DNA of 25,307 bases, taken from NCBI GenBank assembly GCA_946221025.1, contig CAMIMS010000025.1:1-25307 (forward strand), given 5' to 3'. The number at the start of each line of letters is the position of its first letter. Positions within the stretch are counted from its first letter, which is position 1. The notes beneath the pieces were generated by a model. It was not told the origin of the DNA. It did no database searches and was given only the letters and a program-made list of their open reading frames with translations. Below are positions 22,493 to 25,307 of this stretch, piece by piece. Source of the DNA: an uncultured Pseudoclavibacter sp. (lineage in GTDB: Bacteria; Actinomycetota; Actinomycetes; Actinomycetales; Microbacteriaceae). Made by a program: the position numbers and the translations under genes.

Positions 22493-23004
22493 AAATGCGC
22501 GATCTCGTGCACGAGCGTGGCGTGCACTTCTGCGCGAAGCTCCTCCTCGTTCGAGCAGACCGCGAGGTGCGGTTCGCGAAACACCACGATTCGGTCGGGC
22601 AGCTCTCCGAACCCGTACGTTCCGCGCTTCGTGAGCGCGACCCCCTCGTAGAGCCCCAGCAGCCCCATCGAACCGTTCTCGGCGCGGTCTTCCACGACAA
22701 ACACGAGGTTCTCGAGGCCCGCAAACATTTCATCCGGGAGTGCATCGAGTTCTTCAATCACGAGCGCCTCGAACGCCTCCGCGCTCATCTGCATCCCGGT
22801 CGCCTTGGCCCGCGCACGATCACGTTCGGCGGCCTTATGCCCCGCCGATGTCTCGCCGGGAGCTCGCCCGCCGTGCGTCGGGGCGCGGTCGCCGTTCGTC
22901 GCCGAAACGGGAATGTTTCCCTCATCGGGAATAATGAGCGCGTCCGCGGCGCTTGACTGCGTTGAGTCTTCGCCCCCGAAGTATCTGCGAACCCATCCGA
23001 ACAC
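22447..23004 (-). CDS. Zincin-like metallopeptidase family protein (DUF1025 type) with N-terminal extension
   Basis: The 185-residue product ends with the actinobacterial zincin-1 block HEIAHFYGIDEARVHELGW: zinc ligands His166 and His170 with catalytic Glu167. The domain runs from about residue 72 (MSAEAFEALVIEELDALPDEM) to the end and has PDRIVVFREPHL at 136-147. The usual family length is about 115-130 residues, so the first 70 residues (charged, low complexity) are an extension. I chose the GTG at 23004 because GAGG lies about eight bases upstream; the ATG at 22794 (residue 71) would give the bare domain but has a weak site. Its stop overlaps the convergent kinase gene by 46 bases. The substrate is unknown. 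No signal peptide is seen, so it should be cytosolic. Confidence 0.8.
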   Translation of the reverse strand: MFGWVRRYFGGEDSTQSSAADALIIPDEGNIPVSATNGDRAPTHGGRAPGETSAGHKAAERDRARAKATGMQMSAEAFEALVIEELDALPDEMFAGLENLVFVVEDRAENGSMGLLGLYEGVALTKRGTYGFGELPDRIVVFREPHLAVCSNEEELRAEVHATLVHEIAHFYGIDEARVHELGWG

Positions 23005-23105
23005 GGGTTCATCCTCGCAGGACGCTCGGTGTCAAGCCTCGAACCGGCCGGAATCACCGCTCGTGTGACGGGCATTCGGTGACGAACACAGAGAGATGGT
23101 GCCCG

Positions 23106-25016
23106 ATGACGCACACCACGCACATCGACCCGATGGTGCGAAAGCGGGTCAAGCGAAATCGCATCCTCGGCAGCGAAACGATCGGCGCCGTGCTGCTCAT
23201 CATCGCCACCGTCGTCGCCATGGTGTGGGCGAACCTCGGCGACACATACGACCACTTCTGGGAAATCGAAGCGTTCATCGGCATCGGTGACTTCGGCATC
23301 AAAATGCCACTGAACGAGTGGGTCGATGAAGGCCTCATGACGATGTTCTTCTTCATGGTGGGCCTGGATGTGCGCCATGAGGTCTCGCTCGGTGAGCTCA
23401 GCCAGAAGGGGCGCACGCTCCTGCCGCTCACGGCCGCCATCGGCGGTCTCGTGGTGCCGGCCGCCGTTTACTTCCTGATTGCTGGCGGAAGCGACCCGGC
23501 CGCGTGGGGAACCACGATTTCCACCGACACCGCCTTCGCCCTCGGCATGCTGGCCCTCATCGGGCCGCGGAACGCGCCGCGACTTCGCATCTTCCTGCTC
23601 GCATTCGCGGTCATCGATGACATTGGCGCACTCTCGGCGATCGCGATTTTCTATTCGGGCGACATTGACTTCGTCGCGCTCGGAATCGTGGGCGTGTGCC
23701 TCGCGATCGTGTGGGTGATGCAGCACTACGGCGTGTGGCGCGCGACACCGTACGCGATCGTCGGCGTGATCACCTGGGTCGCGATGCTCCAGTCGGGTGT
23801 GCACGCGACGCTCGCCGGAGTGCTCCTCGGCATTCTCATGCCCGTCGCGGTGACACAGCGCAGCCACATCGAAGTCGCCGAATCGGCCTTCCACCTGTTC
23901 CGTCAAGCGCCGACCCCGCGCACGGCAATGCTCGTGAACGACACCATCGTCTACGCCATCCCGTTCAATCAGCGGCTGACCGCGATCCTCCCGCCGTACG
24001 TGAACTTCATCATCGTGCCGCTGTTCGCGCTCGCGAACGCGGGAGTTCGCGTGGATGCAGAATCGCTGCAGGCCGCGTTCGCGTCGAACCTGTTCTGGGG
24101 CATCGTCGCCGGTCTGGTCATTGGAAAGACGGTCGGTATCACGGTGGCCGCGACCGCCGTGCAACGCTTCGTGCCCGCCGCGCGCCTGCCCGGACTTGAC
24201 GCGTGGCGCATCGCAGGAGTCGCGGCGCTCGCGGGAATCGGCTTCACGATCTCGCTGCTGGTCGCCGGTCTCGCAATCGACGATCCCGAAAAGGAGGCCA
24301 TTGGCCGCCTGGGTGTGCTGACCGCATCCCTCATCTCGCTGCTTTTGGCATGGGCGATCTTCGCGATCGGTGACAGGGTCAAGCCCCTGGACGAGCCGGC
24401 CGGTGAGCGACTGCAGCGTGAAGTGAACCCCGAACGCGATCACATTCGCGGCGATGTCAATGCTCCGGTGACGCTCGTTGTCTACACCGAGCTCAACCAG
24501 AACTACCGCGACACCCTTGCGCAGGTGATCTACGAATCGGTGCAGGTGCTGAACTCAGAAGGGCACGAGGGCACAGTGCGGCTGGTGCTTCGTCACCGAA
24601 CCACGAGTGACCAGACCACCGAGGCAGCGATGGCGCTTGAAGCGGCGGATGCGCAGGGCCGTTTCTGGGATATGCACGATGCGCTCGTGCAGTCGAAGAC
24701 CGACATCACCGAGGATGAGGCGATTCGCATTGCCGGTGAGATTGGACTCGATGTTGAGCGGTTCACCAAACGGCTCGTGCGCGAGGGTGACCGCCAGCAC
24801 GTTGAGGATGACAACTACGACGTTGAAGATGTCGAAGACGATGCTGATCTGGAGACCGATGACGCGTCGGATGACTTCGAGCCGATCATGTACCTGCAGG
24901 GCAAGCGCCTTCCGGGGCCGCTGAACCGCTGGCAGTTGACCGAGGCGATGCGCGCCGCGATCGAAGAGTACGAGCAGGGCGAGACGGCGAGCGCCGAACC
25001 CGCGAAGTCGAACTAA
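23106..25016 (+). CDS. nhaA: NhaA Na+/H+ antiporter fused to a Cys-less thioredoxin-fold domain
   Basis: Residues 1-425 are an NhaA antiporter with about 11-12 membrane segments, exchanging Na+ for H+ at the cell membrane. Key residues are Asp171/Asp172 in FAVIDDIGA (E. coli Asp163/164), Asp141 in STDTAFALG (Asp133) and Lys341 in IGKTVGI (Lys300). The position of E. coli Glu78 is Asp88 (VGLDVRHE). Residues 440-620 are a DsbA-like domain, as in known actinobacterial NhaA fusions: NAPVTLVVY (452-460), GRFWDMHDALVQSKTDIT (518-535) and EIGLDVERF (545-553). The redox CxxC is replaced (ELNQNYRD, 462-469) and the domain has no Cys. An acidic insert of about 25 residues (567-591) precedes FEPIMYLQGKRLPGP, the usual cis-Pro region. 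The ATG at 23106 fits the family start. A hairpin follows the stop. Confidence 0.93.
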   Translation: MTHTTHIDPMVRKRVKRNRILGSETIGAVLLIIATVVAMVWANLGDTYDHFWEIEAFIGIGDFGIKMPLNEWVDEGLMTMFFFMVGLDVRHEVSLGELSQKGRTLLPLTAAIGGLVVPAAVYFLIAGGSDPAAWGTTISTDTAFALGMLALIGPRNAPRLRIFLLAFAVIDDIGALSAIAIFYSGDIDFVALGIVGVCLAIVWVMQHYGVWRATPYAIVGVITWVAMLQSGVHATLAGVLLGILMPVAVTQRSHIEVAESAFHLFRQAPTPRTAMLVNDTIVYAIPFNQRLTAILPPYVNFIIVPLFALANAGVRVDAESLQAAFASNLFWGIVAGLVIGKTVGITVAATAVQRFVPAARLPGLDAWRIAGVAALAGIGFTISLLVAGLAIDDPEKEAIGRLGVLTASLISLLLAWAIFAIGDRVKPLDEPAGERLQREVNPERDHIRGDVNAPVTLVVYTELNQNYRDTLAQVIYESVQVLNSEGHEGTVRLVLRHRTTSDQTTEAAMALEAADAQGRFWDMHDALVQSKTDITEDEAIRIAGEIGLDVERFTKRLVREGDRQHVEDDNYDVEDVEDDADLETDDASDDFEPIMYLQGKRLPGPLNRWQLTEAMRAAIEEYEQGETASAEPAKSN

Positions 25017-25033
25017 ACCGGTTCGAACGCAGC

Positions 25034-25089
25034 AGTGCCGGGGCGGTTCGTTCTCACCGACCCTGTCGGGCACGAACCGCCCCGGCACT
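25034..25089. terminator. Strong intrinsic terminator between nhaA and the excalibur gene
   Basis: A perfect 18-bp stem pairs AGTGCCGGGGCGGTTCGT (25034-25051) with ACGAACCGCCCCGGCACT (25072-25089). The 20-base loop holds its own small hairpin, CCGAC (25057-25061) with GTCGG (25065-25069). It lies 17 bases after the nhaA stop and 12 bases from the end of the minus-strand gene, so it can serve both strands. Confidence 0.85.
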
Positions 25090-25101
25090 CGGGAGATTGA
25101 A

Positions 25102-25307
25102 CTATCCCTTCATCCGTTCGCAGACCATGCCGTCACGGTCGCCGTCCAGGCCGCCGGGGTTCGGGTAGCCCTTGGTGCGCCAGTAGTTCCACCACGTTTG
25201 CGCGGCAGTTCGCGTCGGGAAGTTCTTGCAATTGACCTTCCCGTTCGGATCAGACGGGCCGGCCGGGGGTTTGGGCGTGACCGGCTTCGGCTTCGGCGGG
25301 GTGGGGT
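25102..25307 (-). CDS. Excalibur calcium-binding domain protein, C-terminal part only
   Basis: On the minus strand a frame enters from the window edge and ends at the TAG (25102-25104), giving 67 full codons. The visible part is a Pro/Lys-rich linker (PTPPKPKPVTPKPPAGPSD) followed by an excalibur domain: KVNCKNFPTRTAAQTWWNYW, then GYPNPGGLDGDRDGMVCERMKG at the end. The DGDRDGMVCE motif matches the family's DxDxDGxxCE calcium-binding loop, and the two Cys could form a disulfide. Such domains usually sit at the C-terminus of secreted or surface proteins, here after a Pro-rich spacer. The start, any signal peptide and any catalytic domain (nuclease-type domains are frequent partners) lie outside the window. 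Confidence 0.85.
   Translation of the reverse strand, partial: PTPPKPKPVTPKPPAGPSDPNGKVNCKNFPTRTAAQTWWNYWRTKGYPNPGGLDGDRDGMVCERMKG

Noticed and set aside
22953..23105. N-terminal extension of NhaA
   Set aside because: The extra residues are Arg/Pro-rich and unlike NhaA, and the frame there overlaps the start of the opposite metallopeptidase gene.
1..25307. tRNA genes, CRISPR arrays, insertion sequences, phage or toxin-antitoxin genes
   Set aside because: No cloverleaf with a TTCRA arm, no regular spacer-repeat array, no transposase or integrase motif and no direct-repeat-bounded element was seen by eye on either strand.

Overview
The window is GC-rich, densely coded DNA from an actinobacterium, most likely of the Microbacteriaceae. 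The grounds are gatCAB-dependent tRNA amidation, a glgX-treY-treZ trehalose operon, a TPP-riboswitch-controlled ykoEDC-type transporter, several apparently leaderless genes and a strong preference for the word GGATGC/GCATCC over GGACGC/GCGTCC. No tRNA, rRNA, CRISPR array, insertion sequence or phage gene was seen. The window looks chromosomal, with a small accessory pocket at about 15.6-17.3 kb.

Layout. 1-1.0 kb: 3' end of a Pro/Gly/Gln-rich low-complexity protein of unknown function. 1.0-4.4 kb: gatC-gatA-gatB operon, closed by a strong hairpin shared with the convergent next gene. 4.4-7.65 kb (minus): UDP-glucose dehydrogenase, then a long-chain acyl-CoA ligase. 7.76-9.0 kb (plus): DNA polymerase IV. 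9.1-15.6 kb (minus): glgX, treY, treZ, which together debranch glycogen and convert maltodextrin ends to trehalose. 15.6-17.3 kb (plus): two unrecognised small genes built from one and two copies of the same ~77-residue unit, then a GerW/YtfJ-like protein with a C-terminal membrane segment and a terminator. 17.4-18.8 kb: a quinone-oxidoreductase-type gene (minus) divergent from an HxlR/DUF24 regulator with a conserved N-terminal Cys.

18.85-22.5 kb: TPP riboswitch followed by an ECF-type thiamine-precursor transporter (S component, double ATPase, T component) and a translationally coupled P-loop kinase-like gene. 22.4-23.0 kb (minus): a zincin-type metallopeptidase that overlaps the kinase gene tail to tail. 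23.1-25.0 kb (plus): NhaA Na+/H+ antiporter fused to a thioredoxin-fold domain that has lost its CxxC cysteines and gained an acidic insert. 25.1 kb to the end (minus): C-terminal part of an excalibur-domain protein, cut by the window edge.

Most of the window is ordinary metabolism. The best candidates for something undescribed are the one-unit/two-unit paralog pair at 15.9-16.8 kb, the Cys-less thioredoxin domain on NhaA, and the kinase tied to the TPP operon.
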